A stretch of DNA of 37,450 nucleotides, from IMG/VR virus record IMGVR_UViG_3300006079_000001, positions 1 to 37,450 of that record; one strand, 5' to 3'. Position numbers and translations under genes: made by a program. Shown here piece by piece: positions 16,300 through 25,821 of the stretch. Below the pieces are notes generated by a model. The model was given only the letters and a program-made list of their open reading frames with translations. It was not told where the DNA came from and made no database searches. The stretch is from a virus. The stretch's first letter is position 1, and the number at the start of each line of letters is the position of its first letter.

Positions 16300-16775
16300 T
16301 AACATTCAAAAAGAAAAAGACAGAGGTTAGATTTTATGATTCTATTGAGGATATGCCTCACAGGAGATACATGAAATTTAATAAGGAAATGATGAGAGGT
16401 AACGAGGTGGGTAATTCAATTGCTGACGTCATCAAAAGGATAGACAGAGCGATGGGATTTATTCAGGCAAAGGAATCTGACAAAGCTGTCAGGGAGTTGA
16501 GCAATGCCCGGCTAGCCTACTCTTATAGTCAGGCTGAGTTAGAGCCTAGGGGGTTGGCTTTGGCTGCAATGGTTAAGAGTATTAATGGCGTGGAGGTGGA
16601 TGACATTACATCATCAGGGCTACAAAACACACTAGAGGTATTGCAAAATATTGGTATGACTAAAAAAGAGTTATACGGCAATGCTGATTATATAAAAAAA
16701 AAGTCGAGCAAGAACTTAAAATATTCTTTCCTCTCCAGTTTAATGGGAAGAATATCATCTATAATCAGGCGTTAA
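16296..16775 (+). CDS. Tail assembly chaperone G-like protein
   Basis: A 159-aa protein directly upstream of the tape measure gene, the fixed place of the lambda G/GT chaperones. It begins MITFKKKKTEVRFYDSIEDM at the ATGA overlap; the frame is open upstream to 16179, but ATG 16296 is preferred since it avoids a 120-base overlap. Domain: an N-terminal strand-helix region, a helical core (VIKRIDRAMGFIQAKESDKA, NTLEVLQNIGMTKKELYG) and, after the slippery site, a 23-residue basic tail used only without frameshift. Chaperones coat the tape measure protein before tube assembly. The alternative extended product is described separately. Confidence 0.8.
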   Translation: MITFKKKKTEVRFYDSIEDMPHRRYMKFNKEMMRGNEVGNSIADVIKRIDRAMGFIQAKESDKAVRELSNARLAYSYSQAELEPRGLALAAMVKSINGVEVDDITSSGLQNTLEVLQNIGMTKKELYGNADYIKKKSSKNLKYSFLSSLMGRISSIIRR

Positions 16776-17047
16776 TAAAGAAACTTAAGAGCCAATTAGC
16801 CGTTATATTAGATGAGGAGGATGCAGAGCATAGCAATAGTCAGGCAACTAATGAGCTACTCAGGTTGATTAATCCTACATATTGGAATTTAAACATAGAG
16901 AATAGTGCAGAAAAAGAAATAGAGTTATCTTTTGAGGCGTTCATGTTGGCGGTCCGGGAGCATACAACTGAGGACCTGGAGAACATAACTACCTTTAGAT
17001 TTTACAGTCTTTTAGACTACATCAAAAAAAAGCAGAGCAATGGCTGA
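16296..17047 (+). CDS. Tail assembly chaperone G-T fusion by -1 frameshift
   Basis: Predicted 250-aa product: 136 codons of the G-like frame through AAG 16701-16703, then a -1 slip and 114 codons from GTC 16703 to the TGA at 17045-17047. The -1 frame is open from 16688 and reads as normal protein across the apparent gap before the tape measure (VEQELKIFFPLQFNGK, SQLAVILDEEDAEHSNS, FEAFMLAVREHTTEDLEN). It has no ATG near its beginning and ends eight bases inside the tape measure start, exactly the lambda GT arrangement. The T part is expected to bind the tape measure. Evidence is structural, not experimental. Confidence 0.8.
16697..16703 (+). promoter_or_regulatory. -1 ribosomal frameshift slippery site A AAA AAG
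   Basis: The heptamer A AAA AAG lies in the chaperone frame as codons AAA (16698-16700) and AAG (16701-16703), inside a run of nine A (16694-16702). This is the same slippery sequence as in dnaX of E. coli. After a -1 slip both tRNAs re-pair with AAA AAA and the next codon is GTC. The switch joins two reading frames that otherwise end and begin without signals. Confidence 0.8.
16721..16755 (+). promoter_or_regulatory. Stem-loop downstream of frameshift site
   Basis: ATATTCTTTCC (16721-16731) pairs over all 11 bases with GGGAAGAATAT (16745-16755), one pair being T-G, around a 13-base loop. It lies inside coding sequence of both frames, 17 bases after the slippery heptamer. This is further than the usual 5-9 bases, so it may act as a weak stimulator or through a longer fold. 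Confidence 0.55.
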
Positions 17048-19934
17048 TAGTGTAATAAAATATAGTGACCTGATTGGAGAAGATGACACATTTGATGTAA
17101 TCTTCGACAATATAGATAAGCTAAGAAAGGAGCTTAGTGACCTTGCAAAAGATGCTAAGAAAGGGCTTGAGCTTGTCAATCCTAATGATGAGAAAGCTCT
17201 AAAGGCAGCAGTAGAGCAGGTGGAGAAACTTGCCAAGGCAAAAAAGAAACTTGATACAGAGGAAAAGAAAGCAGTTAAGACTAAGAAGAAATTGGCTGAG
17301 CTTACTAATAAGGACCTGATACAGAGAGAAAAGTTAAAGATAGCTAACCGAGAAAGGATACAGAGGCTTAAACAAGTTGCTATACTTACCAATAAGGAAT
17401 CAGGAGAGATTGAAAAACTTAGAGCAAGGCTATCCCTTACTACTTTAGCTTGGAAAAAGTTGAGTAAGGAGGAGCTTGATAATACAAAAAAGGGTAAGAA
17501 TCTGATAGCTACAAAGAAAAAGCTAACAGACCAGCTCAAGAAATTAGAGAAACAAACAGGAGATACAAGGAGAAACGTAGGTAATTATACCACGTCTTTG
17601 GGAAAACTGGGTAAGGTGGCTGCAGGAATATTTGTAGGTAGAAACATAGTCTCTGGATTGCGTAGCATAGGGATGGGATTAGGTAATCTCATAGAAAAGA
17701 ATAAGGATACTAATGAATCTGCCAAGTCTATGTCTGAGTCTATGGGCAAGGTAGGTATTATCCTTGAAAAGATAGGGCTGGTCATAATCAATGTTATAGC
17801 TAAGCCTTTAGCTTTAATAATAACAGGCTTTGAAAAGTTTGCAAGTTCTGTGCTTGGTTTGGATGTAGGCACAAAGAAAGCGAGTGAGGGAGTTAGGGAC
17901 CTGAAGAACGAGTTTAATTCTGAGATTGAGGTACTTAAAAAAGGGAACATATCTACAGAGGCAAGAAAGCAACTGATAGAGGATATAAACAAAAAGTATA
18001 AAGACTATTTACCTAACCTACTGACAGAAAAGAGTAGTCTTGAGGAGATAGAAAAAGCTCAAAATGATGCTAACACTGCATTTGAAAAGAAAATATTATT
18101 ACTCGCAAGTGAGGAGCAGTTTATAGACATCACAAAAAGAAAGCTAGATGCTTTGAGGGCAGAGGCACAGTTGCAAAAAGAATTAGCTAAAGGTGAGGCG
18201 GCAAAAGCTAAAGCACTAAAGAAGAACAAAACAAGTGTAAAGTCAGGGGTTAATATAGCTTTTGGTGCTGCAAAAACTGCAATAAAGCAAACAAAGCTAA
18301 GGATAAAAACCAACAAACAACTGATTAAGCAGATTAATGCCGAAAAGAAAGCATTAGATGCTGTTATTAAAGCACAGGGAATCAATACAGCTAACTTTGT
18401 ATCTAACCAAAAGAAAAAAACCAAGGCAGTAGCAACAGCAGCAAAGGTGTTTAAGGACAATGCAGCACAAAGGATTGCAGCAATAGAAGCACTACAGGAT
18501 AAGATAGCGAAATCAGAGGCAGACAATATTGAGGACCAGACAAATAGGCTATTAGCTTTGGAACAGTTAAAGTTTGAAACAATAGAGAAGCAAAGAAAGA
18601 GTGACTTTGAAAAGTTTAAATCATTATTAAAGCAGCAGGAGGATAATGTTATAGCGTTTTATGGCAAAAAATCACAGGAGCTGATAGATTTTAAGAAAGG
18701 AGCAGGAGAGGAGATTTTGCAATTTGAGGCAGATACTCAGGCACTATCTGAGCTACAACTACAGGAGTCAGAGGATAGAAAATTAAAAATTAGAGAGGAT
18801 TTTGAAAAAAAACAAGCTGCACTACTTGAAAAAGGAATAAAAGAAGAGACAGAAATAACAGATAAAGAGATTGAGGAACAAGATAAAAAAGAATTTGCAG
18901 CTTTTGAGGCAAAATTAAAGAAGAAATTAGGACTACTAACCGAAGAAGAAAAGAAAGAGAGAGACTTTAATAGGAGACTAACAGACTTAAGAATACAAAA
19001 CATACAGAATGATGCTGATAGAGAGGTAGCCGCTCAAAAAGAAAAATTTAACAGAATGAGAGAGGATGTAAAGGCAGATGAAAAGATAACTATAGCACAA
19101 AAAAAGAAACTATTAGCAGAGATAGAAAAGTTAGAAAAACAATCAGCAAAAAAAACTAAAAAAGAAAAAACTAAAGAAAAAACTAACGAGCTTTTAGAGG
19201 GAATACAAAAAACCTCTGAAAAGATAGGTGCCGCAATAGTTGCAACCTTTGAGAAGCAGGCAGATGCTGCGGGGGATTTGGTTAAAACTCAATCCGATGC
19301 AGTGGAGACACAAAGGAAAAGAGCAGAGCAAGGACTATCCAATACTCTGAAATTTGAGCAGGAGCAACTAGCACAAAGAGAGGCTGAGAGAATAAGAGCA
19401 GAGAAGAAAGCAAAACAAGCTGCAGAATTTGTCGCACTAATCAACTTAGTGAGCGCATACGCTGCCTCAGGAGATAGTCAGGCTTTGTCCCGGGGCTTAG
19501 TAGATTTTAGTTTGTTAAAGGCTTTAGAAGCTGGTTTTGAAGATGGTGGATATACTGGAGATAAAGGCACCTCAGATGTTGCCGGGGTGGTGCATGGTAG
19601 AGAGTTTGTTGTAACTGCAGACGATGTTAAGAGATTTGGATTAGCTGGTAAGTCTGGGGGTGATTTTGGAGAGGCTATGAGTGATTATTTCTACTCTCCA
19701 CTACAGCAGAATCTATACAATGGACAGGCAGATAACTTTCAAAAGGAAATTAATGGCAGACCTAATGACTTTGCAAGACTTGAGGATGAGATGAGAGCCA
19801 TGAGAAGAGCTTTCCAATCAGTACCTAAGAATGATTTTGATATCCTACAAATGACAGATTACTTTGTAGACATAGCCAAAAGAGTAACATCCAATAGGAT
19901 GACAAATGTAAGTAAACAGAGAAAACGTTTATAA
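17040..19934 (+). CDS. Tape measure protein
   Basis: The longest gene in the window, 964 aa, following the chaperones. It sets tail length and is threaded through the tube. Residues about 15-180 are Lys/Glu-rich coiled coil; about 185-275 hold two hydrophobic stretches (VAAGIFVGRNIVSGL and GLVIINVIAKPLALIITGF) typical of tape measures that insert into the host membrane; then a very long charged coiled coil to about 800. Near the C-terminus is GGYTGDKGTSDVAGVVHGRE, a recurrent tape measure tail motif. At about 0.15 nm per residue, a known rule for helical rulers, the tail would be near 140 nm. No peptidoglycan hydrolase domain is apparent. Confidence 0.95.
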   Translation: MADSVIKYSDLIGEDDTFDVIFDNIDKLRKELSDLAKDAKKGLELVNPNDEKALKAAVEQVEKLAKAKKKLDTEEKKAVKTKKKLAELTNKDLIQREKLKIANRERIQRLKQVAILTNKESGEIEKLRARLSLTTLAWKKLSKEELDNTKKGKNLIATKKKLTDQLKKLEKQTGDTRRNVGNYTTSLGKLGKVAAGIFVGRNIVSGLRSIGMGLGNLIEKNKDTNESAKSMSESMGKVGIILEKIGLVIINVIAKPLALIITGFEKFASSVLGLDVGTKKASEGVRDLKNEFNSEIEVLKKGNISTEARKQLIEDINKKYKDYLPNLLTEKSSLEEIEKAQNDANTAFEKKILLLASEEQFIDITKRKLDALRAEAQLQKELAKGEAAKAKALKKNKTSVKSGVNIAFGAAKTAIKQTKLRIKTNKQLIKQINAEKKALDAVIKAQGINTANFVSNQKKKTKAVATAAKVFKDNAAQRIAAIEALQDKIAKSEADNIEDQTNRLLALEQLKFETIEKQRKSDFEKFKSLLKQQEDNVIAFYGKKSQELIDFKKGAGEEILQFEADTQALSELQLQESEDRKLKIREDFEKKQAALLEKGIKEETEITDKEIEEQDKKEFAAFEAKLKKKLGLLTEEEKKERDFNRRLTDLRIQNIQNDADREVAAQKEKFNRMREDVKADEKITIAQKKKLLAEIEKLEKQSAKKTKKEKTKEKTNELLEGIQKTSEKIGAAIVATFEKQADAAGDLVKTQSDAVETQRKRAEQGLSNTLKFEQEQLAQREAERIRAEKKAKQAAEFVALINLVSAYAASGDSQALSRGLVDFSLLKALEAGFEDGGYTGDKGTSDVAGVVHGREFVVTADDVKRFGLAGKSGGDFGEAMSDYFYSPLQQNLYNGQADNFQKEINGRPNDFARLEDEMRAMRRAFQSVPKNDFDILQMTDYFVDIAKRVTSNRMTNVSKQRKRL

Positions 19935-21724
19935 TGACTGATATAAGACACTACAGGAATGGGGTATTAGTTAATCCTAGAGACTTTGACCAGGCAAAAA
20001 TCACAATGGACTGGGCAGGGAAAAAGGAGGCAGCGAATATTACAATAAACTCTATTAAGTTAGTAGGTGAGGAGGGAAAGGCTTTGAGGACCCGGATACT
20101 ATCAGGGCTTAGTGGTGGTGTAGGATTCTTTGAGGGTGACCCGTACAGGATTGAGGTAGGACCACTGAACACACAGGCAAGCTTTGAGGGGTACTTAGAT
20201 TTTTCTGCAGGGGTCAATTTTATAGATGAGTGCGAGGTAGAATGTACTATCAAACGTGAGCAGGGGAGTGATTGGCTTAATGAGGTGGCTGATGGATTTA
20301 GTTATAGGTATCTTGAAAATCAGGGAATAATAAAAAACTCTGATTTTGTATCAGTGCCTTATGTTATTAATTATATACCTGATGGGGCTCAGTTGCTAAT
20401 CTTAGGAATCAGTACTTTTATGATGACTAAGGAGTTAATTGAGTCAATTAAAGCTATCTCAGACCGAATCAGTGACCTGACAGATGCAGCTATTCCGGTG
20501 GTGGGTGTTAGTGTGGGCGCAGGTGGGGGAGTGGTAACTGCATACGATATTGGGAACATCATTCTAGCTGCGTTAAAGCTAGTGGCACAGATTGCCTACA
20601 GTGTAGCTATTATTGTAGCTCTGGTCAAGCTCACAGAGCAAATAATTGAACAGCTTTTGCCTCCAAAGAGATACCATTTAGGGATGACAGTAAAGAGTCT
20701 ATTTGTAAAAGCCTGTCAGCATCTTAATCTGACCTTAGAGAGCACTCTGTTAGATGATATAGAGAAAGGAGGGAATAAGTGGGTATTACTACCATCAAAG
20801 AATCACAGAGGGGGAGAGAAACCTACAGGAGCCGATGCATCATGGAGGGAGACAGGAGTACCATCGCAGCAGGATGCTACAGATACCTTTGCAGGAGTTA
20901 TTAGGACATTCAAAGAGATGTTTAATGCAGATTTTCAGCTAAAGGATGGTAAATTTATATTTGAAAGGAGGGATTTTTTCATAAAAAGTACAGGCTATGT
21001 CATCCCGGATACATTTATAGACCAGGAGAAGCTGATAGATAACAATACTTTCAACACAGATGAGCTAAAAAGCTCGTATAATATCAATTGGAGCTTTGAT
21101 TCTCAGGACCTAAATACTCTTGATAACCAAAATGGCAGAGTTTTTCAGGCGGTTTTATCTCCAAAGGTTACGAATAATGACAAGTTAAAGTCTTTGACAG
21201 GACTGAAAGAGGTTAGCATACCTATAACATTAGGGGTAAGAAAAGACAAGTTAACAGTAATAGAAGAGGTAGTAAAAGCTCTTGTATTAGTTGCTGATGC
21301 CTTGACTGGTCAGTTAGGAAATCCACATAGCCTATCTGGGCAGATAACAAACAGGATAGGAGCACTACACAGCTCTAGCCATTTCCTAAGCAGTCCTAAA
21401 ATGGTAGTTATGGCAGGGAGTAGCCTACAATTAGACCAGAGGCAGATATTGAGTGCGTCCGATTTGTGGAATAATTACCACTATATAAACTCTTTTAAGC
21501 AAATTAATGGCAAGCATAACCAATATTGGATATACAGAGAACAAAAAATACCATTTTGCTTCAGGGATTTTGTAACTTTACTAGACAGTAATCAGGTAGA
21601 GACTACATCAGGGGAACCTGCGGATATTGAATCACTTGAGTGGGATATATGGGCGAACTTTGCGACAATTAATTATAGAATTAACAGGCTATATGATGAT
21701 AACTTTAATATTACATTCTTATGA
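19934..21724 (+). CDS. Distal tail/baseplate protein
   Basis: A 596-aa protein immediately after the tape measure gene and sharing a base with it (TAATG), where distal tail proteins are encoded. The N-terminus (MTDIRHYRNGVLVNPRDFDQ, then ITMDWAGKKEAANITI) looks like a beta-sandwich domain. Unusually, the middle contains a long hydrophobic stretch (about 160-235, including NIILAALKLVAQIAYSVAI and VALVKLTEQ) resembling membrane helices. The rest is beta-rich. It may form the hub at the tail tip; the hydrophobic region could help membrane penetration. Family not recognised with certainty. Confidence 0.65.
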   Translation: MTDIRHYRNGVLVNPRDFDQAKITMDWAGKKEAANITINSIKLVGEEGKALRTRILSGLSGGVGFFEGDPYRIEVGPLNTQASFEGYLDFSAGVNFIDECEVECTIKREQGSDWLNEVADGFSYRYLENQGIIKNSDFVSVPYVINYIPDGAQLLILGISTFMMTKELIESIKAISDRISDLTDAAIPVVGVSVGAGGGVVTAYDIGNIILAALKLVAQIAYSVAIIVALVKLTEQIIEQLLPPKRYHLGMTVKSLFVKACQHLNLTLESTLLDDIEKGGNKWVLLPSKNHRGGEKPTGADASWRETGVPSQQDATDTFAGVIRTFKEMFNADFQLKDGKFIFERRDFFIKSTGYVIPDTFIDQEKLIDNNTFNTDELKSSYNINWSFDSQDLNTLDNQNGRVFQAVLSPKVTNNDKLKSLTGLKEVSIPITLGVRKDKLTVIEEVVKALVLVADALTGQLGNPHSLSGQITNRIGALHSSSHFLSSPKMVVMAGSSLQLDQRQILSASDLWNNYHYINSFKQINGKHNQYWIYREQKIPFCFRDFVTLLDSNQVETTSGEPADIESLEWDIWANFATINYRINRLYDDNFNITFL

Positions 21725-21969
21725 AAATACATGAAAGCTTAGATAATTTAAAAGCCACTTTGTCACAGGCTAATGATATGTTAAAAATAAGCGAGCAAAG
21801 CTTAGATTTAGTTATGAGGGATTTAATAAAAACGGCATCACCTGAGCAAATTAAATCTATCCAAACGCATGTAGTAGAATTAAAAACACTATTAACAAGT
21901 GCTAAAAAAGGTGAAAATATAGATTTACAGGTAAAGTCAATATCAAAAAGAATATTAAATGAGCGTTGA
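21721..21969 (+). CDS. Small helical tail-region protein
   Basis: An 82-aa, almost wholly helical protein (MKIHESLDNLKATLSQANDM, then LKTLLTSAKKGENIDLQ), joined to the baseplate gene by an ATGA overlap and overlapping the next large gene by 11 bases. No family recognised. Coupled translation with tail genes suggests a tail assembly or structural role. Confidence 0.6.
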   Translation: MKIHESLDNLKATLSQANDMLKISEQSLDLVMRDLIKTASPEQIKSIQTHVVELKTLLTSAKKGENIDLQVKSISKRILNER

Positions 21970-24493
21970 AATAACAAAAAGAGAATATACCTCTATCTTT
22001 AGACCGCAGGACACCAATGTTAATTGGCTGTTAGGGAATACTGGAGAGTGGCAAAAGCTTACTATTGAGGCATCTTTTGGTGTTTTTATAGAGTTTGATA
22101 CTACTAATACGTTGTTTTTAGATGACCCTGATACAATGACTTTAACATCAGGAAAGTCTTGGAATGACTACGGGTTTGCTGAGGGGGATGATATAGTATT
22201 GCAATGGATACACAGGGATACGTCAAACCCTGCCGCACCTGTAGACAATATAAATATATTATCACCTATGCAAATTGCAAGGATAGACGACAATAAGGCG
22301 TATGTTGAGGTCAATGGTATCTCTTTGCAGGGGTTTGGGTCGTGGTCACAAATTATGCCCGTAAACAGTGGCACATACAACATTGTAAATGTTACGGTTT
22401 ACGCAATTAAAAAACCAGAGGGCATAGAGTTAAATTATGGTCACTTGAAAAACTCACAGAGCGCATCTAATAACCTGAGTAGTTTTATTGATGGTACTAT
22501 GACAGAGTTTTTAATAGAGAACACAGATACTATGACCATAGGTCAGGTATTGCCTATGTTGCCATTAGGCAATCAGTCGGGTATGTCAGTGGCTTATGTG
22601 AATTGTAAATACTTAGGGCAATCGTTCTACAACATAAAGAGCAACTATGAGTTTCAAATAGTATTTATGTTGAGCTCTTTTTTTGAGGACATAACAAATA
22701 TACAAGATAGAGTCCCCCCCGGTCAAGTGTTTGACGCTGCAAGCTTAACAGATAACTTTGAGCTAATCGGTTATCCTGTGTACAACAATCCTAACATACA
22801 AATAAAAAACCTGTTATCAAGTACTGATAAGCTTGGTAATACTGGATGGTTTGATGAGAATTACAACGGGCTTGATAATGACTTTACGATAAGTTCTGTA
22901 ACATACCAAAAGCACGAAAACCTAGCATTTCCATCAGGAACTACAACGGTATTGCAGTTGGATTATCAAAATAATATAAAAGTTACTGCCGTTATTGATG
23001 GTATAACAAACCTATCAGGACAGACAAAATATCAATTTGGTTTCGCTTGGATACCTTTAGAGGATAGCGATTACAAACATAACGAATTCCCATTTTTTAG
23101 AAACCTTAAAATGAGTACGGGGGGCGGAATATTGAGCTTTCAAGATTCATTTAATGTTAGTAATTCCTATGCCTTTACCCCTGCCTCTTTTGTTCCCGTT
23201 GCTTTTGGCTATGGGGTAGATGCAAATACAATGAATGTGCAATGGTTAAGGGCGGCAATCACAGGACCAGAGCAGATAACTTTTGAGGCAACATTTGAGC
23301 CTAACAATGGATTTGCTGCTTTTATGGCGGCAAAGGATTTGATAGAGAGGAACTATTGCATTTGGCTAAGTGTATCAGACCAAAATTTAGTAACAAACCA
23401 CAGTAACAGAGTTTCACTACTATTAGATAGTGGTCAAATGGATACTTTTGTGGAACCTGTAGGACCTTATCCGGGAATGACTATAGACTTTTTGGACCAT
23501 ACACAGGATGAAAATAGTGTAGCATCCACATGTGGTAACGATATACGTATAGAAGATGATTTGTTAGCAAGGGTATTCTTCACTATTGATGAGGCAATAA
23601 GTGCCACTATTCCAATCCCTACTGCTTTGAGTTATGGCTTTATAGTGGAGCGTATCTCTGATGGTCTGACCTATGAGCTTGAAAATTTCAAGATAGACCT
23701 TACTCAATTTCCTGATACTACACAATTCAATTTTGATGCAAGCAGAGGATTTAAATTAGTAGCCGGGAATGATAAGAACTTTGTCAAGGTGGATTACTGG
23801 GCACCACTTGACACAGGATTAACAGTCAAAGGAGTCAGAGGATTATACGGTTACAAAGTCAGATGGGAGGACTGGATAAAGCGTATCAATGTACCTGCAG
23901 AGATAGAGCAAGATTTTTATAATAACGCAGAGTTTAACAATGGCATTAATAATGATTGGTTCCAATGGCTTAGCAATGCAGGATACAACCTTAGCTTTGT
24001 GGTCTATACTGATGCCATTTTAAACGGGCAGGCAGTAAGGTACATTAATACTAAACCGCTGCCATTTGTGGACTATGATGACAATGCAAACATATCTACA
24101 GAGATAAGATACTACAGGCAAAGTGATAATACCCAGCTTTTCGGTGGCATCGACCCTATTACCGGTGGTGATTTGGGTGTCATTCTTGACTCTGATATAG
24201 TAAGAATTGAGATTGAATACACAAGGGCAGTAGGGGTGTGGGTATCTTTGGCAAACATATACGGGCTAAACACGATTGAGGTAGATGGTGGTGCCGGGTT
24301 CATGGAATACAGACAATTGAGTTCTTTAATGTTGCCAGAGGTAGATAATCCATTGATACCACTATCAGGTAGCACATTGCTAGATGTTCAAATAATTGCA
24401 CCTGCGGTACTACGGTGTACGTGTTTGGTGGATCCTAATAAGTTAATAAATGCTACTCGCTACAAGATAACAGGTAGGGAGGGCTGCAAATAA
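21959..24493 (+). CDS. Large baseplate/tail-tip structural protein
   Basis: An 844-aa beta-rich protein. It starts MSVEITKREYTSIFRPQDTN and has repeated jelly-roll-like strands (GEWQKLTIEASFGVFIEFDT, VYAIKKPEGIELNYGHL) and Asp/Asn/Thr-rich loops. Residues about 640-700 have aromatic clusters (WAPLDTGLTVKGVRGLYGYK). No signal sequence or enzymatic motif was seen. Together with the preceding gene it probably builds the tail tip or baseplate periphery; it may also carry receptor-binding parts. The family is not recognised. Confidence 0.65.
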   Translation: MSVEITKREYTSIFRPQDTNVNWLLGNTGEWQKLTIEASFGVFIEFDTTNTLFLDDPDTMTLTSGKSWNDYGFAEGDDIVLQWIHRDTSNPAAPVDNINILSPMQIARIDDNKAYVEVNGISLQGFGSWSQIMPVNSGTYNIVNVTVYAIKKPEGIELNYGHLKNSQSASNNLSSFIDGTMTEFLIENTDTMTIGQVLPMLPLGNQSGMSVAYVNCKYLGQSFYNIKSNYEFQIVFMLSSFFEDITNIQDRVPPGQVFDAASLTDNFELIGYPVYNNPNIQIKNLLSSTDKLGNTGWFDENYNGLDNDFTISSVTYQKHENLAFPSGTTTVLQLDYQNNIKVTAVIDGITNLSGQTKYQFGFAWIPLEDSDYKHNEFPFFRNLKMSTGGGILSFQDSFNVSNSYAFTPASFVPVAFGYGVDANTMNVQWLRAAITGPEQITFEATFEPNNGFAAFMAAKDLIERNYCIWLSVSDQNLVTNHSNRVSLLLDSGQMDTFVEPVGPYPGMTIDFLDHTQDENSVASTCGNDIRIEDDLLARVFFTIDEAISATIPIPTALSYGFIVERISDGLTYELENFKIDLTQFPDTTQFNFDASRGFKLVAGNDKNFVKVDYWAPLDTGLTVKGVRGLYGYKVRWEDWIKRINVPAEIEQDFYNNAEFNNGINNDWFQWLSNAGYNLSFVVYTDAILNGQAVRYINTKPLPFVDYDDNANISTEIRYYRQSDNTQLFGGIDPITGGDLGVILDSDIVRIEIEYTRAVGVWVSLANIYGLNTIEVDGGAGFMEYRQLSSLMLPEVDNPLIPLSGSTLLDVQIIAPAVLRCTCLVDPNKLINATRYKITGREGCK

Positions 24494-24500
24494 TACAAAA

Positions 24501-25817
24501 ATGGCTAATTGTTATAATTTAATATCTTGTAATCCGGGAATATATCCCAGTATATTATCTTTGTGCTGGAAAGGGTCACACCCGTATGATGGTATGGTGG
24601 TGTATCTGAATACAGCCCCGGTTAATCCTTTGGAAACATATACACTGAATTTTATAGGTACGGGGTGTGTGTGTACGGGTGACGTGCCCGAATTAAGACC
24701 CACTACTCAAAACTCATGTGCTCCAGCGTATGGGATATTTAAGTATCAAAATTGCGAAAACCCATTAGAATATAAAAACTTTGGGTTTCCTATTGCAGAC
24801 CCAACAAACAACACACTACGAAAAGTGGGAGATTGTGATTGTTGGACTTTTATAGGAGAGGAATCTATAGCAGATGAATTGATAGGAGGATATACAGAGT
24901 ACAATGACTGCTACGACTGTTTAGATGCCAGAGCATCAGAATTGTGTGATAGTTCAGAGCGCACAATAGGGTACGCTGCCAGAATAAAACTACCTGATTC
25001 TCCACCTCCGGATAGGGATTTTAGTAAATGCTGTTATTTAAATTTAGTATTAGCGGACCTTACAGATACAGATCCTTATCACAATGACTTTACCGGGGCA
25101 TGGTTCAAAAGAGAAACCCCAAACAGTACAGTAGATTTTAAGTTGTTAGATGTAGATACTGCTACTTTGTATGTTTTGAATAGTTCGTTATACGGCACGT
25201 TTCAGGACTTTGGAGGGGTTCAATCAGAGCTTAGTTTTTATATAGTTGACTGGAGAAAAGTACTATCTTTGTTGGGTACAGGAAACTATCAGATAAAAAG
25301 AGAGTTATCTATAGCTGGGATTTCTGTAGATTTGTTCTCTGATACCTACCATCTAAAGCATTTTAGTATCCAGGCATCAGATAAAACTGTTAGAATTGAT
25401 ACTATCATGGATGGTAAATTGATAGCAAAGGATACAGATTTTAAAGATTCAGGATACACTACATCAATGAGGCTAAGGGGATTTTTTGGCAGAGCAGAGT
25501 ATAGCTTTGAGCAGGACAACATAGCTAAAAGAGATTATAGCTACATGCAGAATACGATGAGCAGCAAAAGAGAGTATAAGTTTCAAGGTCTGCAGATACC
25601 TGAATGCATCACAGACGAGCTATTTAATTTTACTTTATTTGGTGCAGAATTATTCATATCTGACTATAACGGCAATAATCACAGCTATAGATATGAGTTA
25701 ATACCTGTAAAGCTTGAGGGAAATTCAGGTACAGAGTTTTTTGTAACAAATAGAGGGATTAATGTGAATTTAACGTTTTCAGATAGGACTGAAAACGATA
25801 GGAAAATAAACTGTTAA
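24501..25817 (+). CDS. Cys-rich tail protein, 438 aa
   Basis: A tail-region protein with fourteen cysteines in its first 180 residues, many paired as CxC (GCVCTG, DCDCW), CxxC (DCYDC) or CC (KCCYL), and only two more in the remaining 260. The C-terminal part is beta-rich ([32 protein letters not shown]). The Cys-dense N-terminal domain could hold a metal site or disulphides formed outside the cell; virion proteins rarely show such density. Its neighbours are baseplate and fibre genes, so it may be a tail-tip or receptor-binding component. Family not recognised. Confidence 0.6.
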   Translation: MANCYNLISCNPGIYPSILSLCWKGSHPYDGMVVYLNTAPVNPLETYTLNFIGTGCVCTGDVPELRPTTQNSCAPAYGIFKYQNCENPLEYKNFGFPIADPTNNTLRKVGDCDCWTFIGEESIADELIGGYTEYNDCYDCLDARASELCDSSERTIGYAARIKLPDSPPPDRDFSKCCYLNLVLADLTDTDPYHNDFTGAWFKRETPNSTVDFKLLDVDTATLYVLNSSLYGTFQDFGGVQSELSFYIVDWRKVLSLLGTGNYQIKRELSIAGISVDLFSDTYHLKHFSIQASDKTVRIDTIMDGKLIAKDTDFKDSGYTTSMRLRGFFGRAEYSFEQDNIAKRDYSYMQNTMSSKREYKFQGLQIPECITDELFNFTLFGAELFISDYNGNNHSYRYELIPVKLEGNSGTEFFVTNRGINVNLTFSDRTENDRKINC

Positions 25818-25821
25818 TATT

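Noticed and set aside
16775-16865. Non-coding gap between chaperone and tape measure genes
   Set aside because: The -1 frame is open and protein-like throughout, so the gap is coding through frameshift.
16865-17047. Separate 60-aa gene with a TTG start
   Set aside because: The same frame continues upstream as protein to the slippery site; it is the end of the T domain.
17012-17539. Minus-strand open frame of 175 codons, with others opposite the tape measure gene
   Set aside because: Ser/Leu/Phe-rich shadows that arise opposite the Lys/Glu-rich coiled coil of the tape measure protein.
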